Source of the DNA: Mactra quadrangularis
Lineage: Eukaryota > Mollusca > Bivalvia > Venerida > Mactridae
Assembly (NCBI GenBank): GCA_025267735.1
Contig: CM046299.1
Span: 30,829,987 to 30,893,986 of the forward strand
DNA length: 64,000 nucleotides
Reading direction: 5' to 3'
In this document: one piece after another, positions 24,586 through 38,300 of the stretch
Position numbering within the stretch: position 1 is the first letter of the stretch
Layout of the letters: each line of letters opens with the position of its first letter
Translations under genes and position numbers: made by a program
The notes under the pieces: model-generated
What the model was told of the DNA's origin: nothing
What the model saw: only the letters and a program-made list of their open reading frames with translations
The model's database searches: none

Positions 24586-27500
24586 CTATTTAAAATAGAT
24601 ATCGAATGTCAATGTGGTTTATGATGTACGCCCATCACTTCTTTCACCTATTAAGATGTAAGTTCATTGTTTTAATGGTTCACGTACACATGTATAATAT
24701 ATATCGATTGCTAAAGTTAATATCATGGTTGATGCGTTTCGTGTTAAGAAGAATCAATTATGCAGACATAAATGTATCGTGACGATGATTATAAGAAATG
24801 CCCTAAACTCTCTAATGTTGAATTATAACATTTTCAGGTTTGTACAATAGTTTTCGTAAGCAAAAAAACGGAAATTGTCGAAAATCTCGAAGACAAAATG
24901 AGTAGAAAACAGACGTCCCTTTTTGTCACATCTTATTACAAATACATAAGCTCGATGGATTTGAACAAGTATATGTTATTTTACCTTATTGCATTCATTT
25001 ATGGGTTTTATGTAGGATACATGTACATCGAGCGTGGATCACAGGTTGCTCAGAGATCACAGGTGGGTCACAAGTGCCAGGACAGCACGCCATTCGCTTC
25101 AGTATATGCAAAACATCGTCAAATTCTACTTCAGAAACCAGACTATTTTTCGGTTAGTAGATCATTAATAAGAATATGACGACCAACTGTTAGGATTAAC
25201 TATCAAACATGTAATTTTTACACTTGTTTTAAGTCCGAAATACTAAAGTGCATTTTTATGAAAACAAATTTAATTGCTCGGTGTAAATCATCGCTTTTAT
25301 CATTTTTATTTTATAAAAACTTGTTTCTAAATTGTTGATAATAGAAAACTTCTGAATATATTCATTCATCCCTGTTTTGGTCTGTTAGACTCTTAATTCT
25401 TTTGTAATGTTTAATTCAAATCGAGCAAAAAGTATAGCATAAATGATTAAATTTACTTGAAATGCAAATGACTCATCTATCACACATTCTCGTATCCCGA
25501 GGTTATCAAGATCTTTCGAACCATTACCACATTATATACATTTTGCAGAATAATGCAACATATTAATAATAAAAACTACATAACCATTAAATATATGTGA
25601 AGCACCGAGGAAAATTGCTTCATGCTACTTAAAATGACTTATAGTCAAGAAAAACAAATGGACTGGTACATTTTAGAAATCCGGACCCCCTGACCCCCCC
25701 CCCCCCGCTAGATCCGCCTATGGGAGAAGTCATGTATCAAACTTTTTTCGAATTATTCTGACAGCGCATTATTGTCACGTTCACAATATTATATTTTTTT
25801 AGTTGTTTTTGCAATATTACGTAAATTCATTATCGAAAACACCGGTTTGATCAACGTTAAAATTATATCAACAAAAGATTCACGCGTGGGTCGAATGTTT
25901 AATAATTCTGTGACAAGTAATTTTTTGCTTCATATACATGCTGATTGATTTTAATTAAGTTTTAGTCAAACTTTATTTTGTTGTATAATGACTGGCATTT
26001 TTATACCGTCAGATTATAAAGCACAGATTTTTTGACCTCAGACTCTGAATCAATGAGTGGTTTTACTCGAATTTAGCAACAATTTCCGAATTGTAGCGGC
26101 CAAAAATAGAAAAGATTCAAATTGCGCATAAAATACCTATTACATACATTTTGTCTTTGTCAGAAAATGTACACTAGCATGTGATATGTAAATATATAAT
26201 CTGCAACCTCTACAAAATCGTGTATGACCTAGTTTATTGTTGGGTTCAATTTTTATGGAAGATACTTTTAGCTGACAATCAAACCTCACAGGATCAAAAT
26301 AGGAATGGGTGAAAGACGAATAGTAGTTAATTTTATGCGCTGATAGATGTTATTAAACTATTTTCCTGAAAAAAAACCCAAACAATTTTGTGTTCCGTAT
26401 TATTGGTTGGTGTTTTTGTAGGTCACGTAACCACCTTGATTAATGATAATTACAATTTAGCATCTAGTGATTGTGTAAGGCTATTTTAAAAACAGTTTCT
26501 TGCCTAGCTACTTAATCTGCACATGTAATAGCTTTGTTTTTCTTAATACTCATACTTTTATGGTTCTGTAACCAAAAAGATAATATATATCAGTGAACGA
26601 TTCAGATTGTGGCTTTAATTATTTCATGCTTTAATGTCACTCATACATGTACATCTAAGAAAATTAAGCCCAAACCATTTTCTTGTAATTTTAAACACTT
26701 TTTCTTACTGGCGTTGAATTTAAATATCTTTTTTGTAATTATTTTCATTTCCTTGTTCCAATCATATGGAACTAAGCAGTAGAGCTTTTAGTAGTCTAAT
26801 TATGTTGCTTTTATGTCAAATAGAGGATTTACAAACCTTGATAATAATGATTATATATATACATACCAGCATTAAATGTGTATGGAATCTATATCTGGTT
26901 TCATTAAATAACCCTGTGTTGTTTGCCCTGTAAAGCCTTAATTCGATCTCGGGCCAATACTGCTCTTGGAAAAATAGCAGGGCCCATTTCAAATCACTTA
27001 TATACATGTATAATATATATATTATTCGACATGTATAGGCCAAGTAATTCATTTATTGATATGAATCAAATTTTACATTAATAAAGATTTAAACAGCATG
27101 GTATACATGTGGCATAATCCATTAGTTTTAGATTATATCTATTAAGACTGTTTCTATGTCACTGATTTTACCCTTTAATATTTTCCTTTGAGTCTGTAAC
27201 TAGGTCAATATTGGCAGTACGTCAATCTACGCGCGGATGTATAGTATCTAGGCTTGGTCAAACTTTGTGTCCTTTACTGAGAAGCAGTATCGTATGTTTG
27301 TCGAAATTAATAAATCGTGTTTGGCTAAAAAATATCACAAATTTTATACGTCGAGGTAAACTACAAACACCTGTTAAAGCGTCTGACATGTCACACTCGG
27401 TGCTAATTTCGGGAACAATGTTCTTGTTTTTGTTTTGGTCTTACAATCGAATATGGCTGCTTAGGGATTGACAAAGTGCAAGAGAAACGCCTAATAAACA

Positions 27501-27769
27501 CAGGTTATTATTGTTATTTTGCCTGCATCGGCTTTCTTTTTATGAGTAAAATTTAATTATTTGTTGTATTTACTTTTGATTAATGTCGTGTATTTTGCAA
27601 TATATAGGTTTGAATAGTTACGGTTGTTGCTCAATTTCGGATAGTCGAATAATTTGGATACATTTACATCAATTGACTATGTGCCAGAGAATTTTTGTCT
27701 TCTTCTTCTTCCAATACTGTAAAATACACTCTCATAAATAACCCATTAGGAACTGTGTAATTGCACCAG
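24586..27769. other. Non-coding, mostly featureless
   Basis: About 3.2 kb of AT-rich sequence. It contains a 93-codon plus-strand frame at 24898-25179 with one hydrophobic segment (treated as a low-confidence finding) and a short poly-C run at about 25695-25706. No other feature was seen. Confidence 0.35.
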
Positions 27770-27980
27770 TAGATAGAGTCACAGAAAATCAAGCTCCAAG
27801 AATTTAAGGATGAATTCTATTCGTAATAAAGAGGGTGTGTATGTAGCAGAGGTAAAATACAGCTCTCGACTCCCTAGCATTTAAGCTAGCTTTTTTTGAT
27901 GACGTAGTAGTATAAGCTTAAAATGGGAGATGTAGTTGGTTGGAATCTCAGTTTGGACCATGGATTTTGATAGGGTTACA
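27770..27980 (+). mobile_element. Miniature LTR element (TRIM-like), internal end plus 3' LTR
   Basis: A purine tract AAAGAGGGTG stands just before an LTR that starts TGTAGCAGAGG at 27842 and ends GGTTACA at 27980 (139 bp, TG..CA). Both the LTR and the ~60 bp before it (ACAGAAAATCAAGCTCCAAG and onward) match the element at 45017-45319. The tRNA-like B box is degraded here (TTGGAATCTCAG). The 5' LTR is missing. Confidence 0.65.
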
Positions 27981-28106
27981 GTAAGATAACTGCTTTTTGA
28001 ATTGTGCCAAAGATAAAGCCTCGGCAACAGTTGCTGATAATGAGTTTCTTAGAAAAATGGTTCTAGGGAAGAAGCTGAGATTGAATTTGTCTGATGAAGG
28101 AGAGAA

Positions 28107-28622
28107 TCATGGAGTTAGTTTTCTTCAACTCAGAGTGAATATTTATTTACCCTGAAATTTTCAGTGACATCACGTCACCTTCTTCAGCTGACTGATTTTG
28201 ATCACATGACCGGTGAAGGGTCACTTGATACAAGGAGACTGTTGTAAACCAATGTTAGCTATAGTCCCTCGTCCCGGTTCAGAGATGGTCTGCGTTGTTT
28301 GATTTCAATAGCTTCCTTAACTTTCCTTTTCTATAGATTCTCCTCCGATGTTATCACTTTTGTATTACTGGGGTCTATCTTGTGTCCATTGTTAGTGCAA
28401 TGTTTATAAATAGCGGATGACATTTGCTTTAAATGTTCATTGAGTCTCACATCCAGTTGTCTTCCTGTCTCACCTATATAGTCATTCTTACAATTCACAT
28501 GACCCTTCACTGGTCATGCGATCGAAATCAGTCAGCTGAAGAAGGTGATTGTGATGTCACCGAAAATTTCAAGGTAAATAAATATTCGCTCTGAGTTGAA
28601 GAAAATTATCTCCATGAACGAT
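28107..28622 (-). mobile_element. Penelope-like element relic with inverted terminal repeats
   Basis: Two ~125-bp arms, 28107-28231 and 28497-28622, are inverted copies (shared CTTCTTCAGCTGACTGATTT). The ~265 bp between them, read on the minus strand, encodes CKNDYIGETGRQLDVRLNEH and later YKHCTNNGHKID. This is the GIY-YIG endonuclease of Penelope-like elements. An in-frame stop interrupts it and the reverse transcriptase is absent, so only the 3' end of the element remains. Confidence 0.8.
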
Positions 28623-29146
28623 CCAGGGCAGAGAAACCTCTTTGGATGTAAGGAGAGAATCATCTGTACTGAAGATGACCTGCTTAAGTACACAACCTCT
28701 ATGCACAGCCTGTCATGATAAGGTAATCTAAGTGAAGATAGATCTTGTGGAAGAAGATAAGCTGAAATTTGGATATTCTACTTTCTAGTGACACCCAATT
28801 TAGTTGATCTAGCATAGATGACACACTGCTAGTGTTGTGATAGCAATTGAAAATCTGGTAGGTCATCTTAGTATCATTTCAATTTGGTTGTGTCTGTCTT
28901 TATGTTTGGGTTCCATGTTGCTGTGCAGTTTCAAGATTAGAGTGGGCAAAGGAGAAAATTATAAGCAATAAATTAGAATTTGGTAGAGGAAGATTTCAAT
29001 TTCCTTTTAAGAAAACCATTGATGATGCTGGACTTCTTGGTGATTCTTTCAGACAGGTTCAATTTTACAACATAGTAGAATATTTTAATTTTCTTAAAAA
29101 ACAAATGAAATCAATAAATTGTCATCTATAAATTGTACATTTTCAG
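28623..29146 (+). other. Presumed end of the FYCO1 5' intron
   Basis: No feature was seen until a pyrimidine-rich TACATTTTCAG ending at 29146, which looks like a 3' splice site. The upstream non-coding exon of FYCO1 was not located. Confidence 0.4.
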
Positions 29147-29180
29147 TGATGTGATGAGCATTTGACGTAAATGAATCAAG
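29147..29180 (+). promoter_or_regulatory. FYCO1: FYCO1 5' UTR with three upstream ATGs
   Basis: Between the inferred splice acceptor and the start codon there are ATGs at 29149 (ATG followed at once by TGA), 29154 (four-codon frame ending TGA at 29165) and 29171 (a ten-codon frame that overlaps the main start). The main ATG at 29181 has A at -3 and G at +4, the best context of the four. These short frames could reduce translation initiation. Confidence 0.5.
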
Positions 29181-29373
29181 ATGGCATTTTCTGCACTTGA
29201 AAGATTTAAGAGTAGGAGCAATGCTAGCTCAGCAAATACAAGCTCTACATCAGTAAATGATGAAGATGTAAATACATCAGACAATCCAGATCCATCATCT
29301 CAGACTACTAGTAGTGTACCATCTGTTCTAGCTGTAGCTCCGCAACCATCCAAGATTCTTCAAGATGTTCTTG
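29181..29373 (+). CDS. FYCO1: FYCO1 coding exon 1
   Basis: Residues 1-64 plus one base. It starts [14 protein letters not shown] and is rich in Ser, Asn and Thr, then enters the RUN region with KILQDVL. Donor CTTG|GTGAGT. This N-terminal extension has no counterpart in human FYCO1, which starts close to the RUN domain. Confidence 0.85.
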
Positions 29374-32300
29374 GTGAGTTGGGTTTTTAGCCGGATCTTT
29401 ATTTGTGGATTATATCCTTTTATAATTTTTGCGTTAAAGTTTTTAAATCCGGTTTAATGTGGTTTCCACATTACATTTGTTGTTTCATTATGATATGTAT
29501 TATAATATATCTACAGTCTTTATCATTTCATGGTAGAGTATTACTATTAGTCACATAGTAAAAATGTATGAAAGTTTTCCCATCTGAGGCAAACAGACAA
29601 GTTGTTAAGTATTGCTTATTTCACGGTGAACAAAGTCAATAGTATTATATTTTTTCCATTCTTGCTTGAAGTACCTCATCAATGTTGGCAGATGACTCAC
29701 TAAAATGAGCTGTCAAGATTTTTCTGTTAGCATAAATAACATCCTTACAACTCAGTTTCCAGTGATTATAGGGAAAATCAACAAATACTGCAGCTTATTT
29801 TACACTTGAAGTATAAACTACTACAGTTAGTGTATGTCTGAATATATGAAAGTTATAATATAAGTTTGTTATATTGTATATCTACATTGTATTACAGAAT
29901 GTATTCAGACTTTAAAGAACCAATTTGATGATGATGGTAATCCTATAGATGACAATAATCAAACATTACATAGATTTTGTGCCAAGTTAGAATATCTTCT
30001 ACAAGCTGATCTCAAAGGTAATTTCTCAACACAATTTCATATTGTATATATATTTGTCAAATATTCTTTTAAATTGTTGGTTGTATTAAAAGATGTTTGA
30101 AACTATTTGAAGCATGTAAGCTTATTATTATGTAGATTTATCATTATGTCTTCTATTGTATAACAGTTTTTGTGTGTATTAGTGATATTTAAAGCGTACA
30201 TGAAGACAATAATAAGTTAGGGTGATTTATGTCTGAAAGAGTTGTGTACCTTTCTCTCTATACATATGTATAAGAGCCATAGAAGAAGATGGCCTGTGTT
30301 AACAAGCAGACAATATGCTGTTTGTGCAATTGAAGTATGTCTGTCTAATCTGGTTATTGTAAGGGGAAAATCCGTTGTATCGCTTTCATTTGTTATGTAA
30401 TCCTATGTTTATATATTCTATCAAAACCCCATGTCCAACAGCGTTATTAGGTCTTTGATATGCTTAAAGGTTGCCTGGTTTGCTGAAGTAAGTAGCACAT
30501 GTGACTATTACTCAATGGGTTGTGGGATAAATCATAAAATATTTATTGCAGCCATTCTCCCATGTACCTTGTATCAAGTAGGACAGTAGGTCAGTCATAT
30601 GTTAGGGTATTTGCTTTGTAGTAAGAAGAAGACTAAGGTTCATTGATATAGGTCAATACAAAAATGAACGCTTTTTCGGACATGCAAAATTTTGCATGCC
30701 CAAAACAGTGTTCATTTTTGTAAAGTTAGATGATCAGGATAAATTCTTTCATAATTGTGGTTGCCTATAATTACTTTCAAATAGTTAAATTGTTTCAATT
30801 ACACCTCATTAGTAATGTGTATACAATTTAAAAGTACTCCAGGAAAAAAAATTGTCACAGTTTAGTATTGACAAAAGCCGTCGATTTTCATCATATTGGA
30901 CAAAGTATTAAAATATCATATCTTAAGACATGTAATATTTCTAATAGCTCTACTCGAAACAAAACAATATTTCAATTAAAGTGAACGGTTTCATTGATCG
31001 ATTATCCATTCGTCTACTAAGATGATGCTGTCGCAATCTCAATCAATTAAATGGTCTTGAAAACCGAACAAATGCAATCAGTATAAACTAACTTTTTCTT
31101 ACCTTTTCAATCGACCATGTGCAGAAGCTATTGACTTGTTTAAGCGTATCAAGAGTCGCGATTGGACGATGAGCAGTCGCTTTTACTAAAGGTGGTCGTT
31201 ATTAATTTTATGAGCGGAGTAATGACTACAGAGTGACACCTTGATGTAGCTGTGATAGTACTTGAGAGATTAGAGACTCTCGGCAACGGTTTGTAACCAA
31301 ATTTGTCGGCGATTTCAAAGTTGCTTTTTTTAGCTTTGATTTTTGAACTGAGCGAAGTCCGCGACATTAAGGTGACAACTTCCTGAATCGCCCCCTAGGA
31401 TGATCCCTGCTAGTAGTTACATTTTCAATTGATTGTTAATACACGGGACAGATCAGGGCATTTTGCTTAAGGAAATAGTCAAATGCTTATTAATTTCCTA
31501 TGAACTGTGATACAAACTGAACCTTAGTACCCATACTGTGGTTTGAACCTAACCATGAGGTTGGGAAGCCATGGCAGTCCTAACATGCACTAGGTGTGAT
31601 AATGACTAAAAATTATGTCTCAGAAATTATTGCAAATTATAATGAGAAATATTGTTATGAAAGTGTTTGTTACATATTTCAGACAAGAAAACAATAACAG
31701 GAAGAAAGAAAGGATATTGGGAATATTTTTGTGAATGTTTAAGTCCTTTAAAAGGTGTTAATGATGGAATTAAATATGTTAAGACCACTGGTGATGTAAG
31801 TATCTATGATAGTTATAAAGAAGTGGGCGTGGCTTATAGTTACATTAAACTAGTAATCATTGGTTAGCTACTACTATATTTATTCATAATTCAATAGTCA
31901 TCTTAATATTTTCTTACCTCACTTTATCTTTATTGCATTTTATTTAATATTACTTGGGATCAGCAATATATATACATCTATATGGTTCAAAAATCAATTT
32001 TAGAGCTTAATTATATAATTTGGAGAAAGTTTCTTCTATGACAAGCCTTGATCTGAAACAGCTTGTGACGAAAAATATTGTTTCAAACATAGGCAATAAA
32101 ATTTTACTTTTGGTTTCATTCTACTTTCACTTATAAATACTAGCTGTAAAATAAATTTATATTAAGTGGAAATAACATTTGAGAAATAGCTTTTTCGGCA
32201 GTTATAGGAAATAATGTAAAACTCATTTGAACTTGTTAAATACTTAAATTTATGTGTTTCTCTTAACCTATGGACAGAGTTAGTCTTTATACAGTGACTA

Positions 32301-35300
32301 CAATGTACCATCTCAGTCACTTGGTGATAAAATCACATAATTTATATTTTCAGTGTAAAACACCTTTAGGTAAAGGTCGAGCTTTTCTGAGATTTTGTTT
32401 GATGCATCATAGATTGGCTGATAGTTTACAAGCTTGTTGTACTAATGGTAAAGTTACTAGGTAATTACTTCATGTGTTTGTTACTGACAATGGCTTGTTC
32501 ACATTTAAAAAAAATAAATATCTTATCACTTGGAAGACAAAATATATTAATGTATTGAATTCTTTCAAAGGGAATAAATCTATAACTGATGAATAATAGC
32601 TCATAAATTTATTCTGGTTGAATGCCCTTTATGAGACAGACTTTAATGGGGGGTTTTAGCTGTAAAAATGATGATTCTGAATGTTTTCTGACTAAAATTT
32701 GCATGAGACAAGTTCAGTTAATTAACAGTACACTTATATTCATGGTTCTCAAAGTTAATTTGTCTTCTTTGAGATACTATACAATAGTACTACAGAACTC
32801 TTAAGTTTGAACAGTTTTAAATGTGTATTATCTAAGAATCTAAGGATGGATGCCGCTTGCTGCCGATATTCACATACGAAAGTTAATGTTCCTACAAAAA
32901 TTGTGTACTATGGACACAAATATGCTATCTAGACAAATATTTAGCTACAGACTACACCTATACTTCTTAAGAGGATATAATTGCCAATTAGGCTTCATCC
33001 CTGACATTTTTGATATCCTTTTAATGTACAATCTCCAACACCATCTAATAAACTACATACATAGCTCAACATTTCCTACTAAATTTGCATGGAAGCGAAT
33101 TGTGAACAATACAGTTCTTGGTTACCATCACCACGCATTAATCAGTCGCATCGAAGTAGATCCCTAACTGTCAGAGTTTTGGTATCAACAGTAAAGCAAC
33201 TGTAAAATAATGTAAAATGTGTACATAAAGCTTATGCTTTCATTGTAATGCACAAAAAAGAAATGCATACATGTGTCAATTATTGTCTTTCATTATTATA
33301 ATGAATTAATTCACTTTCTTGTAATTTTATTATAATGTATTTACCAATTGTCTTGTAATTTATTTATTGTCATCCATTTTGTTCATTGTAGTGTTACTCA
33401 TTTATTACCCAGTTATTTATCCATTGTCGTGTAATTGTTTCATCGAAGTTTAATTTATTCTTTGTCATGTGTTTTGGTCTTTCTCATGTAATCTAATCAC
33501 GGTCATGTATTACTTTCGCTTGTCCTGTAAGTCATTAAGTGTTATGTAATGTGTTCTTTGTCGTGTCATGTAGCATGTGTTATGTAATTCATTCATGTAA
33601 TTTGTCTATTTCCATCTACTGTATTACTTTCGCTTGTCGTGTAAGTCATTAAGTGTTATGTAATGTGTTCTTTGTCGTGTCATGTAGCATGTGTCATGTA
33701 ATTCATTCATGTAATTTGTCTATTCCCATCTACTGTATTACTTTCGCTTGTCGTGTAAGTCATTAAGTGTTATGTAATGTGTTCTTTGTCGTGTCATGTA
33801 ACATGTGTCATGTAATTCATTCATGTAATTTGTCTATTTCCATCTACTGTATTACTTTCGCTTGTCGTGTAAGTCATTAAGTGTTATGTAATGTGTTCTT
33901 TGTCGTGTCATGTAATATGTGTCATGTAATTCATTCATGTAATTTGTCTATTTCCATCTAATTTTCATGTGTATTTTCACTGTTCTGTAATTGTTTCACT
34001 GTCATGTAATTAACTTATTGTCATGTTATTGTTTATGGTCGTGCTATCTGTTCACGGTCATATTATTTGTAAAATCTACGTTTTATGTTTTCTATATTAT
34101 GAAATGTAATTTATATGTATATCCTTCTTATAAAAGGGAAATAAAATGTATATATATATACTGAGTTAGAGATACTAAAGAGTTCAAGTGTTACATCTGT
34201 ATACCCCCACCCTACCCCAAATTTCGGCAATGAAATGCTATCATGCATTTTTAAGTTAGTTTCAATTACTGGAATAATTTTTGTTTCATTGGATGTTAAA
34301 AGATTTCATAAATTGGTAGAGTTTGAAGGCTTTAAAAAGTATATACATGTACATTGCCTTCCAGAGTTAGGGTTATGCCAGTTTTAGGATCTTCAACCAG
34401 TCATGAATTTATTTTCTCTCTTTTCTCATGTATAAAAATATGTATCATTTGAGAAATAAAAGCTTTGTTATGTTCTGTTTTGCAGTGGTTGGTATACACC
34501 TAAATCAATATGGTTACAACATGATAAAAGTTCTACTTTAATTAGTTCATTATATGACCTTAATGACCTTGTATTTGATCTTGCTCCTAGAGGTTATGAC
34601 CTTGATAATTCATGGCCATCATTTGCTAGGTAAGTATAAGTTTTGTGTTTTAAGCTCACCTGAGTGAATGCTCAGGGTAAGCTATTGTGATCGCTGGATT
34701 CCAGGCATCTGTTATCTGTTCACATTTTCCTTGTTTAGGCTGTATTTTTCATTGGATCTTTATGAAACTTTGTCAGAATGTTTGCCTTAATGAAATCTAG
34801 GTTTGGACTGTATATGGGTCATCTGGAATAAAAAACCAGGTCACAAGGTAAATCTTAGAAAAACCTAAATACAAGAGGAGTTGTATTTTCCATCAGATTT
34901 CTCAATATTTGGTCAGAATTTTCGTCTTGATGAAATCTAGGTTGGAATTGTATATGGATCATCTGGGGTCAAAAACAAGATAATGGGGTTTATCTTAGAT
35001 AAACTTTGTGTATGCAACAGAGGCTGTACTTACTGATATCTGATGTTTCTGTGCTCAGGTGAGCAATATAGGGCCATCTTGGCCCTCTTGCTTGTATTTG
35101 TATTTCATTGTTGACACTTTAACCATCATATCTATATCCATTCTTGTGTACAATACATCAACCATCAAAAAAGATTTAAAAAGAAGATTTTCAGATCTAA
35201 AAATATGTCTTAAATGATTTACTGTGTAACCTGTCTATAGCAGTCACCTCAGGAACTGGCTACAAGTAACCTTTATAGACAGATGACCGTTATATACAGG

Positions 35301-38300
35301 GTTTTATAACTATTGTGTGATGCAAATTGGTCTTTAACTACTGACTGTTGGTTAAGTTGAAGAGGGTTGCTGTTTATACAGGTTTAAATGTATTATAATT
35401 GTGATATTTTGTGACTTTGCAAGTAAATTTTTATATTTGTAGGAAAAGTAATGAAGGTCAATATACATGGACTTTATCAGAGAGAGCTAGGACTATGAGT
35501 GTATCAAGTCTTAACAGTATTGGACCTGTATGTATATACTTATTTATAAAACTATATACTTTTATACCCTTTATAAAAGAAAGTCAACTTTTGCTTATGA
35601 TGAATGGTCTTTTATTGAAGCATTCTAAGGAAGATGTATTGGTGAACTGTCCATCTTATAATGGTGAAAGATTTCAGGACTGATCATCTAGTTCCTGATT
35701 TTTTAGACCTAAAATTGGTTCTTCAGCAGAAATGAAATTGAGGAATTGCAGGATTTTAAAAATTTGAATTTTACCCAGGTGCCTCAAATAACTATGACTT
35801 TTAAAAATGAGTGTAAACCTCAAAAAACAAAGTTGCCTAGACTTAACAGCATTTATCATAGTATTGCAATGTAACAGCACAGATTAGATTTCAGCAGCCC
35901 TTATTCTCTGGTAGCTGGTCTTTTTGCTTTTCGCTATGTAGTAAGATTAACTTTGTAACATCACCCTTCTGATACACTCTGCCCCTTATTGATGCCTCCC
36001 TACCTTTTTTCCTGATTTCTAGAATAATCAATAGTACCAATGTCATATTTCCAGGAGACACCAGTGAAAGGTCAAGTACAATTGTCCTCCACACCCAATG
36101 ATTCTGGTCTAGATCATTTAGCACAAGAATTAGTTGTATCAGAGAATGCAAGATCAGATTTAGAGGATAAGATGGAAGCTCTAGAACAACAGAAAGTTAT
36201 ATTTCAACAAACAGTTGCTGAATCAAGAGGTGAAATAAATATGTTAGAAACACAACTTCGTGAATTACAGGGAGAATATAAACAACTACTAGCTGAAAAC
36301 AAAGACTTGGAGAAAAGGTGAGAACATTCACAGGGTTTGTACAGATCGGGAAAACCTTGGAAAATATTTTTCCTGAAAAATATTTTTTAGATAAAAACTT
36401 AGGTCCAGAGATGTTCAAGATGGATTTGATTCCTGACCTTGACAGGTTATACATGTCCATGAAAATTGAATATTTGAGCAAAAAAAGTTGGCAGCTACAT
36501 GTGGAATGGTAAACAAGTAGGGGTAAACAAGTTAGTGCGACCTGTCAAACAGGTATGATGATTTGTCTGCTGTAAATGAGGAAACAAAAAGTTTTGATAA
36601 ATAGCATAAAATCCAATTGAAAATACTATGTTTTCAGGTATGATAAGTTGTGTATTGAAACAGAATATAAAATGAGAGATGATAAGACCCAAGAATCTGT
36701 ACTTGAAGCAACAATAACTAAACTAGAAACAGAAAATATACAATTAATAGATAATAGACAACAACTTGAAGAAGATTTAATATTGGCCCAAGAAAACCTA
36801 CAAATTACTGTCAATGAGAGAGATAATCTAACACTATCTGTACAGAGTCTTAATGAGAAACTGGAGTTGTTGTCAGAAGAAGTAGACAATCAAAAAGTCA
36901 CAATGTCTAAAAATATGTCTGCTGTAGAGGAAGAAAAGAAATTATTGTTGGAGAAGATGGCAACTATGGAAGCTTCAGAGATAGAACTAAACAGGTAAAC
37001 TCATACTACAGGATTACCTTAGAAACACTGAGTTATAAGGATTTCTTAAATAGATGAGGCCCTGGCACATTTTTAGGGTGCAGAAATTTGAATTAGGAGT
37101 TTCTTCAAAACCTTTTTAATTGAGAATTTGTATGTTATTCATTGGTTCTGCTTGAAACATATGTACTGGGCAATACATGTTTAAATTGACTTTGTTAGCA
37201 TAGTTATTTGGAGAATAGTTAGGCTACCCCACACTTTCTTGCATTGGGGTACATGTAACCGTTTTTATACGCCCATTTTGAAAAAATGGACGTATTATGT
37301 TATGATGTTGTCCGTCTACAGTCCGTGGACAATTGCTTGTCTGGATGATAACTCAAGAAAGGATGTACCTAGGACCTAGTAGGTTCCTCAAATTTTATGT
37401 GTGGATAGCCCTTGGGTAGAGGAGGTTCCCTATTGGTTTTGAGGCCCCTGGGTCAAAGGTCAAGGTCACAGGGGCATCATATTAAAAAACCTTGTCCGGA
37501 CAATAACTCAACAATGACTGTACCTAGGTTCACTAAATTTTATGTGAGAGTAGCCCATGTGTCAAGGATGTTCCCTATTGGTTTTGGGACCCCAGGGTCA
37601 AAGGTCAAGGTCACAAGGGCATCATATGGAAAATCCTTGTCCCGACAATAACTGAACAACCGCAGTACCTAAGTTCACCAAATTTTATGTGAGAGTAGCC
37701 CATGTGTCAAGGATGTTCCCTATTGGTTTTGGGGCCCCTGGGTCAAAGGTCTAGTCACAGGGGTATCATATTGAAAAACCTTTTTCGGACAATAACTCAA
37801 CAACGCAGTACCTATGTTCATCAAATTTTATGTATGGATACTCCTTGAGTAGAGGATGTACCCTATTGATTTTGAGACCCAAAGGTCAAGGTCACTGGGA
37901 CTAATTCATATAAAAACTTTGTCGGGACAATAACTGAACAACCTCTGTACCTATGTTCACCAAATTTTATGTGATAATAGTCCATGTGTCAAGGATGTTC
38001 CTTATTGGTTTTAAGGCCCCAGGGTCAAAGGTCAAGGTCACGGGGACATCATATTGAAAAACCTTGTCCAGACGATAACTCAACAACCTTTTTTCCTAGG
38101 TTCACCAAATTTTATGTGTTGATAGCTCTTTGGTAGAGGATGTTCCCTTTTGATTTTGAGACCCCAGGGTCAAAGGTCAAAGTCACTGGGACTTAATTTA
38201 TATTAAAACATTGTCCAGAGAATAACTCAATAATGACTGTACCTAGGTTCTTTAGATTTTATGTAAGGGTAGCCTAAATGTCTAGCATATGCCCCTTTGC

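Larger units (their letters stand above)
32461..34485 (+). other. FYCO1: FYCO1 intron 4
   Basis: 2,025 bp. It carries a LINE fragment (32835-33167) and a tandem array (33508-33961), described separately. Around the array (33250-34070) a shorter motif, GTCATGTAATT, recurs in degenerate form. Confidence 0.8.

Noticed and set aside
27211..27471. An 86-codon plus-strand frame upstream of FYCO1, considered as a first exon
   Set aside because: Its frame has no donor that joins to exon 1, and the FYCO1 start at 29181 has its own good ATG context.
31149..31367. A 72-codon minus-strand frame in FYCO1 intron 2
   Set aside because: It has no domain, no splice context and no repeat partner; chance length for this composition.
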